From positions 105,429 through 169,428 of the forward strand of contig NZ_JALKCV010000013.1 in NCBI RefSeq assembly GCF_023634065.1: DNA of 64,000 nucleotides, given 5' to 3'. Shown in pieces: positions 17,157 through 25,721 of the stretch. Below the pieces are notes generated by a model, which made no database searches, was not told where the DNA came from, and saw only the letters and a program-made list of their open reading frames with translations. Source of the stretch: Microbulbifer litoralis. GTDB lineage: Bacteria > Pseudomonadota > Gammaproteobacteria > Pseudomonadales > Cellvibrionaceae. A program made the position numbers and the translations under genes. Position 1 is the first letter of the stretch, and each line of letters begins with the position of its first letter.

Positions 17157-18662
17157 TCAGCCGGCCTCCAGCTGCGCCAGAAACTCACCGTGGGTGGGCG
17201 CACTGTCGGCGCCCGCGGCCACGGCGCGGCGCATTTTCTCCAGTACCTGCGCCAGCTGTTCCGTGTCCAGGCTGTCCACCTCCGGCAGGTAGCGGCGCGG
17301 GCGGTAACCCAGGCCGTTGTAGAGGGCGAGCCAGCTGGCCTCTCTGAAAGACTCCTGTTCGTAGACCAGCATACGGCCGTCCTCGGCGAAGGCGTCCAGT
17401 TTGGCCTGCAGGGAATCCGGTACCGGCATGGCGCGCATCTCGCGCCAGAAATCGCTGTCGTCGCGGCCGTTCAGCTTGTAGTGCAGGATGATGAAATCCC
17501 GCAGCCGCTCGTACTCCTCCCGGTTGAGGCGGTTGGCCTCGCGGATTTTTTCCGGTTCCGGTACCAGCTCGGGAAGGAACTGCAGCAGCTTTTCGATCCC
17601 GGTCTGGATCAGGGAAATACTGGTGCTTTCCAGCGGTTCGATAAAGCCCGACGCCAGCCCCAGTGCCACACAGTTCCGGTGCCAGAACTGCTTGCGCATA
17701 CCGGCGGTAAAGCGGATCGGGCGCGGTTCGCCCAGCGGCGGGCCGTCCAGGTTGCTTAACAGCGACTCGCGCGCCCGATCCAGTGTCATGTGGGCACTGG
17801 AAAACACGTGGCCGTTGCCGCTGCGGTGCTGCAGCGGAATCCGCCAGCGCCAGCCGGCGGCAGTGGCGCTGGCGCGGGTGAAGGGGGGCGGTGCGGAAGT
17901 CCGACGGCTCTGGACCGCCAGTGCGGTGTCGACCGGCAGCCAGTGGCGCCAGTCCTCGTAGCCCGTCTCCAGCGCCTGTTCGATCAGCAGTCCGCGGAAG
18001 CCGGAGCAGTCGATAAACAGATCGCCGTCCAGTTGGCTGCCGTTTTCCAGGTGCAGTGTTTCGATATCGCCGCTGTGCGGGTTCAGGGCCACGTCGGTCA
18101 CCCTGCCCTCCACCCGGCGCACGCCGCGCGTCTCGGCATAATCGCGCAGCAGGCGCGCATAGCGACCGGCATCGAAATGGTAGGCGTAGCTGTACAGGGC
18201 CAGCGGAGTCGCAGCGCTGTCGTCCGGTTGCGCGAAGCGGCCGGCCTTGGCCATGGCGGCGGACAGGCAGTACTCCTGCAATGGTGCCGCGCGGCCCTCG
18301 CGGTGCAGCTTCAGCCAGCAGGGGAAAAAGGGCAGCCCGGCGACTGGTGCGCCGAAGTCGGCAAACGGGTGAAAGAAACTGTGGCCGGGTGTACGCCAGC
18401 CGCAGAATTCGATACCCAGTTTGAAAGTGGCGCCGGTGGCGTTGACGAACTCCCGCTCGTTGATGCCCAGGTACTGGTTCAGGCTGATGATGCTGGGCAC
18501 CGTCGCCTCGCCGACACCCACGGTACCTATCTGATCGGATTCCACCAGCTGTATCTGCAGCGCGTGTTGCCGGTAGTGGTGGGAGAGTGTCGCCGCGGCC
18601 ATCCAGCCGGCGGTACCACCGCCGACGATGGTGATTTTCTGTATCTTCCCCGTCGCCATCAT
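17157..18662 (-). CDS. flavin-dependent tryptophan-halogenase family protein (copy 1)
   Basis: 501 aa, cytoplasmic (no signal peptide). It has the family set: FAD-binding GGGTAGW at residues 14-20, the halogenase Lys at K81 (ATFKLGIEF), the WxWxIP motif (W271-P276) and EPLESTS. These are the residues needed for HOCl formation and Lys-mediated halogen transfer in PrnA/RebH, so catalysis is possible. Homologues of this kind are known beside TonB receptors in Xanthomonas, Caulobacter and Brevundimonas, with natural substrate unknown. Its start codons (ATGATG, 18662 and 18659) overlap the stop of the GH97 gene, so the two are translationally coupled. Its role in glycan use is unexplained. Confidence 0.88.
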   Translation of the reverse strand: MMATGKIQKITIVGGGTAGWMAAATLSHHYRQHALQIQLVESDQIGTVGVGEATVPSIISLNQYLGINEREFVNATGATFKLGIEFCGWRTPGHSFFHPFADFGAPVAGLPFFPCWLKLHREGRAAPLQEYCLSAAMAKAGRFAQPDDSAATPLALYSYAYHFDAGRYARLLRDYAETRGVRRVEGRVTDVALNPHSGDIETLHLENGSQLDGDLFIDCSGFRGLLIEQALETGYEDWRHWLPVDTALAVQSRRTSAPPPFTRASATAAGWRWRIPLQHRSGNGHVFSSAHMTLDRARESLLSNLDGPPLGEPRPIRFTAGMRKQFWHRNCVALGLASGFIEPLESTSISLIQTGIEKLLQFLPELVPEPEKIREANRLNREEYERLRDFIILHYKLNGRDDSDFWREMRAMPVPDSLQAKLDAFAEDGRMLVYEQESFREASWLALYNGLGYRPRRYLPEVDSLDTEQLAQVLEKMRRAVAAGADSAPTHGEFLAQLEAG

Positions 18663-20629
18663 TCGACAACCATGACGAAACCGCCGTTGGCGGCCATGGA
18701 CAGTTGCAGGTTTTCGCGGGATTGCAGCGCGCCCCGGCTGGAGGCGAAAGGTTGTTCCGGGTCGTCGTGCAGCAGTAGTGTGCGATTGCCCAGCCGATCC
18801 AGTTGGCTGATGTTCAGCTTCAGCGATTTCGCTTCCGCCTCGCCATTGATACCGGCAATATACCAGCGCTCTCCGCTGCGGCGCGCCAGTACTGCGTGCT
18901 CGCCGGGGTAACCGGCCAGCAGGTGCGTCTCGTCCCAGGCGGTGGGCAGTTTTTCCAGGTAATCGCGGTAGTCTGCGGGCAGGGCGCGGATGGATTCGGC
19001 ACTGTCGCCGATATGCTGGACGCCGGATTCAAACACCACCAGCAGCGCGGCCTCGTGGGCGCTGCTGGTGCTGCGCCCGGCCAGCGGTTGTGAAAACAGT
19101 GCCGGCGTATAGTCCATGGGGCCGATTGCGTTGCGCGCGAAAGGCAGGGTGCTGTTCTGTCGTGGCGCCCGGTCGTCGTAGTCGGTTTCCTTCTGGAAGG
19201 TATAGAACTCGGCGCCGCGCACGGCTTCCATGGTGACCAGGTTGGGCCAGGTTCGGCGCCAGCCCCGGGGAATGGTGCTGCCGTGGAAGTTGACCAGCAG
19301 CTGGAAATCCGCCGCGTCCTGCAGAATGCCCTGGTAGAGCCCGATCAAATCCTGCTTGTCGCTCTGGAAAAAATCCACCTTGATACCGGCCACACCCAGC
19401 GCCTGCAGCCGGGCGAACTCCGCGCGGCGCTTGGCGCGTTTGTGGATGCGGTTGCGCGGCTGTTCGCCGATAAAATTGTGGCGGCCACCGGAGTTGTACC
19501 AGAAGAACAGCCTGACATGCTTCTGCTTTGCGTAGGCAACCAGTTGCTCCATGGCGTCCGTTGCGATGATATTCCAGTTGGCGTCCATCAGCGAGTAGCG
19601 CCAGCCCATTTCCGCGGCCAGGTCGATGGAGTTTTTCAACGCCCCCAGGTCGCGGCTGCTGCCGTGGTCCGACAGCCAGCTCCAGGAGGCGATACCCGGT
19701 TCGATCCAGTCGGTATTCCCGATACGGTTGGGCGGCGACAGATGGTAGGCGAGATTGCTCTCGACGAGTTCGGCGAGGCCGCTTCCGGCAATGGCGAAAC
19801 GCCAGGGCATTTTCCACGGCAGTGTGGCGGCGGGGATATTCAGCCCGTGCCCCAGCGCGCTGCCTTCCGAGGGGGGCGCGATGCGGTAGTTGCCGCCGGG
19901 TGCCTGTGCCCGCAGGTGGGAGCCGTGAAAGTTTTCGTTCAGGCCGGCCTCGTGAATCAGTAGCCAGGCGCCGTTTTTCCGGAACAGGGACGGGAAACCC
20001 CAGCCGACCCCCAGGTCCGCCGGCGTCGCGCTGCCGCTGGGCAGGTTCAACCAGGCGGTTTCGTAGGAGGGGTGATAGGCGGTGGTGAAGTCGTAGGGCT
20101 GGCCCCAGAAGTCGGCGCCAGTGCCGACATTGAAGGCCGTTTTCTCCTCCACCATCTGGTAGTGCAGGTCGCTCTGCTGCGGCAGCACATAGCGGAAGGC
20201 GAGGCCGTCGTTGTAGGCGCGCAGTTGCAGATCGAGCGCCATGCCGGTTTCCGCGTCCTCGAACGACAGCGTCAGCGCGCGGTAGCGGGCGCGATTCTGC
20301 AGTCGCTTGCCGGTGGCCAGCGTGTAGCGGTCTTCTCCGCTGCCCGCCTCCCTGCCGGTGAATTTCACCGTGCTGGAGAAATCACTGACATCCGCTTCCA
20401 GCGGTCCCTGGCTGAGCCTGAAACCGCGGATCATCGGGCCCAGCCGGGACCAGTCCAGTAACTCGGTGGTGTTGCCGTCACCGTGGAGCAGCATACGGTA
20501 TTCGAGACCTTGTGCCCGATCCTGGCGCACCTGGATTTCGCGGCTGCTGTCCGGGGACTGCAGGGACCAGTCGGCGAGTGCCGGTGTCGCGATGGCGAGG
20601 AGCAGGGCTGTGGACAGGGTCAGTTTCAT
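18659..20629 (-). CDS. GH97 glycosidase, retaining (alpha-galactosidase-like) type
   Basis: 656 aa, signal peptide cleaved near residue 19 (ATPALA). Typical GH97 order: N-terminal beta-sandwich (about 20-280), (beta/alpha)8 barrel (about 280-560) with IASWSW and LMDANWNI, and a C-terminal sandwich. The barrel has Asp419 in GIKVDFF, where retaining GH97 enzymes have their nucleophile and inverting SusB-type enzymes lack it. That favours alpha-galactosidase or a similar retaining activity over alpha-glucosidase. Its place in a xyloglucan operon is unusual, because standard xyloglucan has beta-linked galactose. It follows GH31 by 98 bp and its stop overlaps the halogenase start. Confidence 0.87.
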   Translation of the reverse strand: MKLTLSTALLLAIATPALADWSLQSPDSSREIQVRQDRAQGLEYRMLLHGDGNTTELLDWSRLGPMIRGFRLSQGPLEADVSDFSSTVKFTGREAGSGEDRYTLATGKRLQNRARYRALTLSFEDAETGMALDLQLRAYNDGLAFRYVLPQQSDLHYQMVEEKTAFNVGTGADFWGQPYDFTTAYHPSYETAWLNLPSGSATPADLGVGWGFPSLFRKNGAWLLIHEAGLNENFHGSHLRAQAPGGNYRIAPPSEGSALGHGLNIPAATLPWKMPWRFAIAGSGLAELVESNLAYHLSPPNRIGNTDWIEPGIASWSWLSDHGSSRDLGALKNSIDLAAEMGWRYSLMDANWNIIATDAMEQLVAYAKQKHVRLFFWYNSGGRHNFIGEQPRNRIHKRAKRRAEFARLQALGVAGIKVDFFQSDKQDLIGLYQGILQDAADFQLLVNFHGSTIPRGWRRTWPNLVTMEAVRGAEFYTFQKETDYDDRAPRQNSTLPFARNAIGPMDYTPALFSQPLAGRSTSSAHEAALLVVFESGVQHIGDSAESIRALPADYRDYLEKLPTAWDETHLLAGYPGEHAVLARRSGERWYIAGINGEAEAKSLKLNISQLDRLGNRTLLLHDDPEQPFASSRGALQSRENLQLSMAANGGFVMVVE

Positions 20630-20727
20630 GGCTTGCCTTTTTTATTCTGTGCCTGCAATCGCCGGCCCCTCCCGCCGGTCACTCCCCGAAAGTGGAGAGC
20701 GCAGTGGCAAGAGGGGCCGCCGGGCGG

Positions 20728-23643
20728 TTATCCGCGCTTCAGGGTTATACTGCCGCCGCTGTACTGCACGGTTTTGGCTCCCTTGGCGTCGAAGTCGGAC
20801 GGCTCGTCCCCCTCGCCGATCCAGCGCACTCTGATCTGGCGTTGCTCGGCCATGCCCTCGAAGTTGCCGATGCGCTCGCCGATGGTCAGTTCGCCGCTGG
20901 CTTCGTTGTAGCTCAGCGGGATGCGCGACCACTCGCCGTCTTCATAGCCATAGCTGCTGCCGTCGTCCTCGTAGATTTCGAATGCGCCGTCGGCGCCGGT
21001 AAAGACGTTGATGGTCAGCGGTGCGTTCAGGCTCTCACCGGTGGACTGGATTTCCGGACCGGTGGGCAGGATGCTGCCGGCTTTGACGAACAGCGGCATT
21101 TCTGTGTAGGGAGCGTCCGCATCGATGTGCTGGCCGCCGCTGTATTTCTCGCCGCTGTAGAAGTCGTACCAGTCACTGCCCTCGGGCAGGTAGACATCCC
21201 GCGAGCGAGCGCCGAATTCGTACACCGGGTTGACCAGCAGCGATGGGCCGAACAGGTACTGGGTATTGATGTCGCGCACTTCCGGGTCGCCGCCGAAATC
21301 CATCGCCAGGCCGCGCATCATGGTGCCGTCCCTGTGATAGGCGTCGCCGGCCAGGGTGTAGATATAGGGCATCAACCGGTAGCGCAGCCTGGTATACCGG
21401 ACCATGCTGTCGTAGGTGTCGCTGCCCTCGTCGGCGATATTGTAGATCTCGCGGTAGGGATTCTGGCCGTGGGCGCGGAACAGCGGTGTGAAGGCGCCGA
21501 ACTGGAACCAGCGCAGGTTCAATTCCTGCCATTCTTCCCGCTCGCTCTCCGCCATCTCGTTGACGTTGCCGACGACGATATCGCCGTTGTAGCGATAGCG
21601 GTCTTCCGGCGTGAAGCCGCCGATATCGAAAGTCCAGTAGGGCATGCCGGCCATGCCCACGCCGATGCCCGCGGCAATCTGCTCCTTCAGGTTGGACCAG
21701 CGGGAGACGACGTCGCCACTCCAGATGGCGGAGCCGGTGCGCTGGATACCGCCGAAGCCGGAGCGGGTCAGGATAAAGCTGCGCTTGTGGCCATCGGTTT
21801 CGCGCTCGCCCTTATACACGCTTTCCGCATGGGGCAGGGCATAGGCATTGAACGCCTCGGCGCCGGTCCCGAGTGCGTTGGGGGTGATCAATTCCTTGCG
21901 GTGGGTGAAGCTCAGGTTGGAGTGGATATCCGGTTCCACCGCGTCCAGCCACCAGGCGTCGAAGCCCAGGGTGTTCAGGCTGTCGCGGATCTGGCTCCAG
22001 TAGATATTGCGGCACTCGGGATCGTAGGCATCGTAGAAGGTGTTGAGGTAACCGGGACCGATCCAGTCGAGGTTTTCCTCCTCGATGTTCTTGTTGAACA
22101 TACAGCCCTGCGCATTGAGTTCCTTGTAGTGTTCCGTGGTGGGGTAGAACTTGGGCCATACGGAAATCATGATGTTGGCGTCCAGCTCGTGTACGCGATC
22201 CACCATGCCTTTCGGGTCCGGGAAAAACTCGCTGTCGAAGTCGTGGCTGCCCCAGGCGTCCTCCGGCCAGTAGGACCAGTCCAGCACGATATTGTCGATG
22301 GGGATATTGCGTTCGCGGTATTCCTCCAGCGCACCCAGCAGTTCGCCCTGGGATTTGTAGCGCTCGCGGCTCTGCCAGAAACCGAAGGCCCACTTGGGCA
22401 GCATGGTGGCCTTGCCGGTCAGCTCGCGGTAGCCGGCCACCAGGTCGTCCTTGTCGTCGCCGGCGACGAAGTAGTAGTCCACCGCTTTGCCGGTGTCGGC
22501 GGCGAACGAGAGTTGCTGCGCCTCCGCGGCCGGGCGCGGGCCGTGTTGCAGCAGGCGCATATAGCCGCCCTGCGGCTGCCAGTCCAGGTCCAGTTGATAC
22601 TGCCTGCCGGCCTGCAGGTCCACTTCGGCATTGTGATACCAGGGGTTCCAGTTCATGCGCCAGCGGTCGAGCAGCTCCTCGCCATCGAGGGACAGGCTGG
22701 CGTAGCCGCTGGAGTACATCCTGAATTCGTGTTCGCCACTGGTTTTCGGCTCGATATGGCCGCTCCATTCGATGCGCAGGTTTTCGGCATCGGCCACCTC
22801 TTCCGGCATCGGTACTTCGCGCACACTGCCGTGGGACAGGAACTGGTAGTTGAGGTCCGCCTCGGTGCGTTCCAGTTTCAGTTCCTCGCCGTCGTAGTAG
22901 CGCGCGGTCAGCCCGCCCTTTTCGCCGTGGGCATCGTAGAGGTCGAAAGCGGCGGACAGTAGCTGCGGCGGTTCGGGATCGCCCAGGCGACTGATGCCGG
23001 TGTTGTTCCACAACAGGCCGTAGTTGCGGCTGGAAACCAGGTAGGGGATGGCGATTTCCAGGTTGTAGGTGGTGAGTTCGACGTTTTCACCGGCGTAGTT
23101 GACGTCGCCGTCCTGCTGTTGGCCGAGGCCGTAGAAGGCCTCGTCCGGCAGGTGCTCGAACCGCTGGCGCAGGGCGTAGGAGTCCGCGTCCACCGGGCCC
23201 GGGTCGCGGGTCACCGGTGCCAGGCTGCGGCCGGCTTCCGAGAGCAGCGTTTCGCCCTCGGCGTTTTTGAATTCCACTTCGCCACTGGCGAGATCGACTT
23301 CGGCGGAAATCTCGCCGGTTTTTACGACCAGCTCGCCATCGGCTTCGGTAACAGAAAAGGCTGCCTGCTGCGGTTTGGCGGTGACCATCAGGGTATCCGG
23401 CAGGTTGGTGAAGCCCTGTTGCGGGGTGGCGGTGACGCGAATGATTTCATCATCGATCACCTGCAGGCGGACCTTCTTGAAGTCCCCCTCGCTCGGGGAG
23501 ACGATGGCGCCGTGGGCCGTCTGCTGCCAGTTGGACGCAGCCGCGGCCTGGGTATCCTGTTGCTGGCCGCCATCGCAGGCGTAGAGCCAGGGAAAAAGCG
23601 CGATTGCCAGCAGTGGGCGGGTGAAGGTTTTGTGTTTATTCAT
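20728..23643 (-). CDS. xyl31A: GH31 alpha-xylosidase with inserted PA14 domain, lipoprotein
   Basis: 971 aa. The N-terminus ends in a lipobox (WLYAC, Cys23), so it is membrane-anchored. Order: GH31 N-terminal sandwich, a PA14 insert at about residues 225-385 (starting GLTARYYDG), then the barrel with nucleophile D567 (WWLDAVEPD) and acid/base D644 (WSGDVVSRW), then C-terminal sandwich domains. A PA14 insert and lipid anchor are both features of Cellvibrio japonicus Xyl31A, which removes alpha-1,6-xylose from the non-reducing end of xyloglucan oligosaccharides; GH35, TonB receptor and GH95 partners in the same order strengthen the assignment. A 316-bp gap with repeats separates it from GH35 upstream. 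Confidence 0.93.
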   Translation of the reverse strand: MNKHKTFTRPLLAIALFPWLYACDGGQQQDTQAAAASNWQQTAHGAIVSPSEGDFKKVRLQVIDDEIIRVTATPQQGFTNLPDTLMVTAKPQQAAFSVTEADGELVVKTGEISAEVDLASGEVEFKNAEGETLLSEAGRSLAPVTRDPGPVDADSYALRQRFEHLPDEAFYGLGQQQDGDVNYAGENVELTTYNLEIAIPYLVSSRNYGLLWNNTGISRLGDPEPPQLLSAAFDLYDAHGEKGGLTARYYDGEELKLERTEADLNYQFLSHGSVREVPMPEEVADAENLRIEWSGHIEPKTSGEHEFRMYSSGYASLSLDGEELLDRWRMNWNPWYHNAEVDLQAGRQYQLDLDWQPQGGYMRLLQHGPRPAAEAQQLSFAADTGKAVDYYFVAGDDKDDLVAGYRELTGKATMLPKWAFGFWQSRERYKSQGELLGALEEYRERNIPIDNIVLDWSYWPEDAWGSHDFDSEFFPDPKGMVDRVHELDANIMISVWPKFYPTTEHYKELNAQGCMFNKNIEEENLDWIGPGYLNTFYDAYDPECRNIYWSQIRDSLNTLGFDAWWLDAVEPDIHSNLSFTHRKELITPNALGTGAEAFNAYALPHAESVYKGERETDGHKRSFILTRSGFGGIQRTGSAIWSGDVVSRWSNLKEQIAAGIGVGMAGMPYWTFDIGGFTPEDRYRYNGDIVVGNVNEMAESEREEWQELNLRWFQFGAFTPLFRAHGQNPYREIYNIADEGSDTYDSMVRYTRLRYRLMPYIYTLAGDAYHRDGTMMRGLAMDFGGDPEVRDINTQYLFGPSLLVNPVYEFGARSRDVYLPEGSDWYDFYSGEKYSGGQHIDADAPYTEMPLFVKAGSILPTGPEIQSTGESLNAPLTINVFTGADGAFEIYEDDGSSYGYEDGEWSRIPLSYNEASGELTIGERIGNFEGMAEQRQIRVRWIGEGDEPSDFDAKGAKTVQYSGGSITLKRG

Positions 23644-23722
23644 GGTTCGGCTCCGGCCTGATTTCTTATACTGTCTTCAGAATGAGCAGGCTGCGCTTGG
23701 CCCATCCTACGGATTTTTCTAT

Positions 23723-23886
23723 CTAGTGGTCCATGCGGAAAGTTGTGTAACTGTTCGCGTCGCCAAAGCGTCCAGCTCTGCGTTGAGAAAGCTTGAAATA
23801 GAACCACTATTCCTGCGCTTTCTCGCCTTGATCTGAACACTTTGGCTGTGCTCCTTAGTCACCAAACTTTCCGCATGGACCACTAG
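23723..23886. repeat. 164-bp MITE-like element, copy 2 (inverted relative to copy 1)
   Basis: Starts CTAGTGGTCCATGCGGAAAGTT and ends with its near-exact complement AACTTTCCGCATGGACCACTAG. Its reverse complement aligns over the whole length with 2964-3127, sharing AAGGAGCACAGCCAAA, GGCGAGAAAGCGC and TTTCAAGCTTTCTCAACGC. Same length, 164 bp. It sits between the GH35 and GH31 genes. No coding capacity. Confidence 0.88.
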
Positions 23887-23909
23887 GGTCCTACTGCACA
23901 ATCCCGCTA

Positions 23910-23958
23910 GTCCCGAGTCCCGAGTCCCGAGTCCCGAGTCCCGAGTCCCGAGTCCCGG
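23910..23958. repeat. tandem heptamer (GTCCCGA) x6 plus one variant copy
   Basis: Six perfect GTCCCGA units and a seventh ending GTCCCGG, one base before the complement of the GH35 stop codon. A 7-bp unit is prone to slippage copy-number change, but here it lies outside the coding region. Too short and spacerless for a CRISPR. Confidence 0.95.
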
Positions 23959-23959
23959 G

Positions 23960-25660
23960 TTAATCGGTCTTGTAAGTCGCGAGCTTGACCTTGAGCACAT
24001 GGGGCCGGTAAATGAAATTCAGCCCCCAATCGGTCTGGTCGCCGTTCCATACGCGCTCGAAGACCCACTCGCCGTCTTCGAAGTGCCCCTCCTCGACGCG
24101 CTCGAACAGATATTGCTCGCCCTCCAGTGCTTCACTGGGGGAAAAGTTCACCCGCGCGTGGTAGCCCACCACCAGGTACTCGTCCTCGCCCAGCTCCGCG
24201 ATCACCGCGCCGCCGGAGGCCGGGTCGTTGCCCTTGGGTGGTTCTATCCAGAACGCCGGGCGGCCGTAGGTGATCTCCGCGGTCCAGTCTCCCAGGTCCT
24301 GGCGCTGGGTATAGTCCTCCGGGTCCTTTTCAGCTTTCTGCCCGCCGTCGCTGCCCTTGGCGTTCCACAGTTCGCCATCCTGCTTGTAGGTGTCGACCGG
24401 CTCCGAGAAACCCCAGGTGCGGTTGTTCAGCGCAATCTCGGCCCACTCGGAGCCCATGGAACCGAATACCTTGTAAAGGTCTGCAAATGGTTTGATGACC
24501 TTTTCATCCATGGTCTCCGCGCCGAGGGGGTAATTGGAGTACTTGGTGTCGTCCATGCCGAAGGGCGCAAAACCCAGCGCACCGTGGCCGATGGCGTCGA
24601 AGAAGTAGCGGACGTAGGGCTGGTCGTTGCCGATCTCGGCGATATACAGCGGATTGTCGTCCCGCGCGTACAGGTCCATGACCCGGGTCGCCGTCTTGTG
24701 ATCGCGAAAGTAGATATCCGGCGAAATCATATCGATATGCGGCGCCGCCGATTTCCAGATATGGATCACATTGTCCGTTCCGCCGCCACTGGAGTACTGT
24801 CCGGGCTCGCCCGGGTTGAAGGGGTTGCGCAGGGCCACGTTCACATACATGGGCAGCGGATATTCCGCCTTGCCTGCTTCGGCAATTTCGTCGACATAGC
24901 GGCCGATATGCCAGGCGTGGAAGAATTCGTCGGCATCGTCGCCGAAGACTTCGCGCCAGCTACCCGACGCCTTATCGACATCCGACAGCAATTCCTCCGG
25001 TACCGGCTGCCGGAAGATCTTCTCCGCCCTGTCGGAGAAATCCCGTGCGGAACCGTAGGTACCGACCTCGTTCTGCACCTGCACCATGATCACGGTGCGT
25101 TGTTCGTCGACTTCCTCCAGGTGCTGCATCAACTGCACGAACGCTTTCTTGTCGGCTTCCAGCGTACTGCGATAGTGGGGCGACAGGGAGTTCAGGGTTT
25201 TGCCGTCCTCGGTCTTTACACGGGGAAAACGCTGGTTATCCAGCTTGACCCAGGAAGGCGCGTAGTGCGGGGCATTGTTCTTCCAAGTGGCGAACCACAG
25301 CAGTACCAGCCGCACCTGTTTTTCCCGGGCCTGATCGATCAGGGTATCGACAAACGAGAAATCGAATTCCCCCTCTTCGGGTTCCACCTGCTCCCAGGCG
25401 ACCGGGATCACCAGGGTATTGGCCTGCATCTGTTCCACCACCGGCCATACGTCGGGCAGTGCGGCCGGGTAGTTGGCGGAGTTGTTGGTCTGGGCGCCGA
25501 GGATCAGGTAGGGGGCGTTGTCGACCATCAGGGCGTAGCGGCCGTTGTTTTCCTCGATCGTGGGGAGCGGTTCCGCCGCGCATACCGACCCCGTGGAGGC
25601 TGCGATAAGTATGCCGATTAACGGCGAAAGCAGTTTTTCGATATTTTTTTTCATCAGCAT
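23960..25660 (-). CDS. bgl35A: GH35 beta-galactosidase (copy A, xyloglucan type)
   Basis: 566 aa, exported (signal peptide cleaved near VCAA, residue 29). (beta/alpha)8 barrel of the bacterial GH35 group with a C-terminal beta domain (DUF5597-like). The acid/base Glu is expected at E198 (VQNEVGTYG) and the nucleophile at E342 (YIAEIGND). In Cellvibrio japonicus the equivalent Bgl35A removes the beta-1,2-galactose from xyloglucan side chains so that GH31 can act next. It lies between the TonB receptor and GH31 as in that locus. An intrinsic terminator sits directly before its ribosome-binding region, so expression probably depends on readthrough. Confidence 0.92.
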   Translation of the reverse strand: MLMKKNIEKLLSPLIGILIAASTGSVCAAEPLPTIEENNGRYALMVDNAPYLILGAQTNNSANYPAALPDVWPVVEQMQANTLVIPVAWEQVEPEEGEFDFSFVDTLIDQAREKQVRLVLLWFATWKNNAPHYAPSWVKLDNQRFPRVKTEDGKTLNSLSPHYRSTLEADKKAFVQLMQHLEEVDEQRTVIMVQVQNEVGTYGSARDFSDRAEKIFRQPVPEELLSDVDKASGSWREVFGDDADEFFHAWHIGRYVDEIAEAGKAEYPLPMYVNVALRNPFNPGEPGQYSSGGGTDNVIHIWKSAAPHIDMISPDIYFRDHKTATRVMDLYARDDNPLYIAEIGNDQPYVRYFFDAIGHGALGFAPFGMDDTKYSNYPLGAETMDEKVIKPFADLYKVFGSMGSEWAEIALNNRTWGFSEPVDTYKQDGELWNAKGSDGGQKAEKDPEDYTQRQDLGDWTAEITYGRPAFWIEPPKGNDPASGGAVIAELGEDEYLVVGYHARVNFSPSEALEGEQYLFERVEEGHFEDGEWVFERVWNGDQTDWGLNFIYRPHVLKVKLATYKTD

Positions 25661-25674
25661 AAGCGTTCAACTTG

Positions 25675-25699
25675 AAAAAAGGGGGCCCTTGCGGGCCCC
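25675..25699 (-). terminator. intrinsic terminator after the TonB receptor gene, inside the cluster
   Basis: On the minus strand GGGGCCC-GCAA-GGGCCCC is followed by CTTTTTT: a 7-bp GC stem with tetraloop and T-run. It ends only 15 bases before the GH35 ATG, so GH35 and later genes would be made by partial readthrough or from another promoter. Confidence 0.85.
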
Positions 25700-25721
25700 G
25701 CAGGCGGTTCTTAACCAGAGG

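Noticed and set aside
20512..22962. 816-aa plus-strand frame
   Set aside because: Antisense shadow of GH97/GH31; composition typical of reverse-complement coding.
23910..23958. CRISPR-like tandem repeat
   Set aside because: Units are 7 bp and contiguous, with no spacers and no cas genes in the window.
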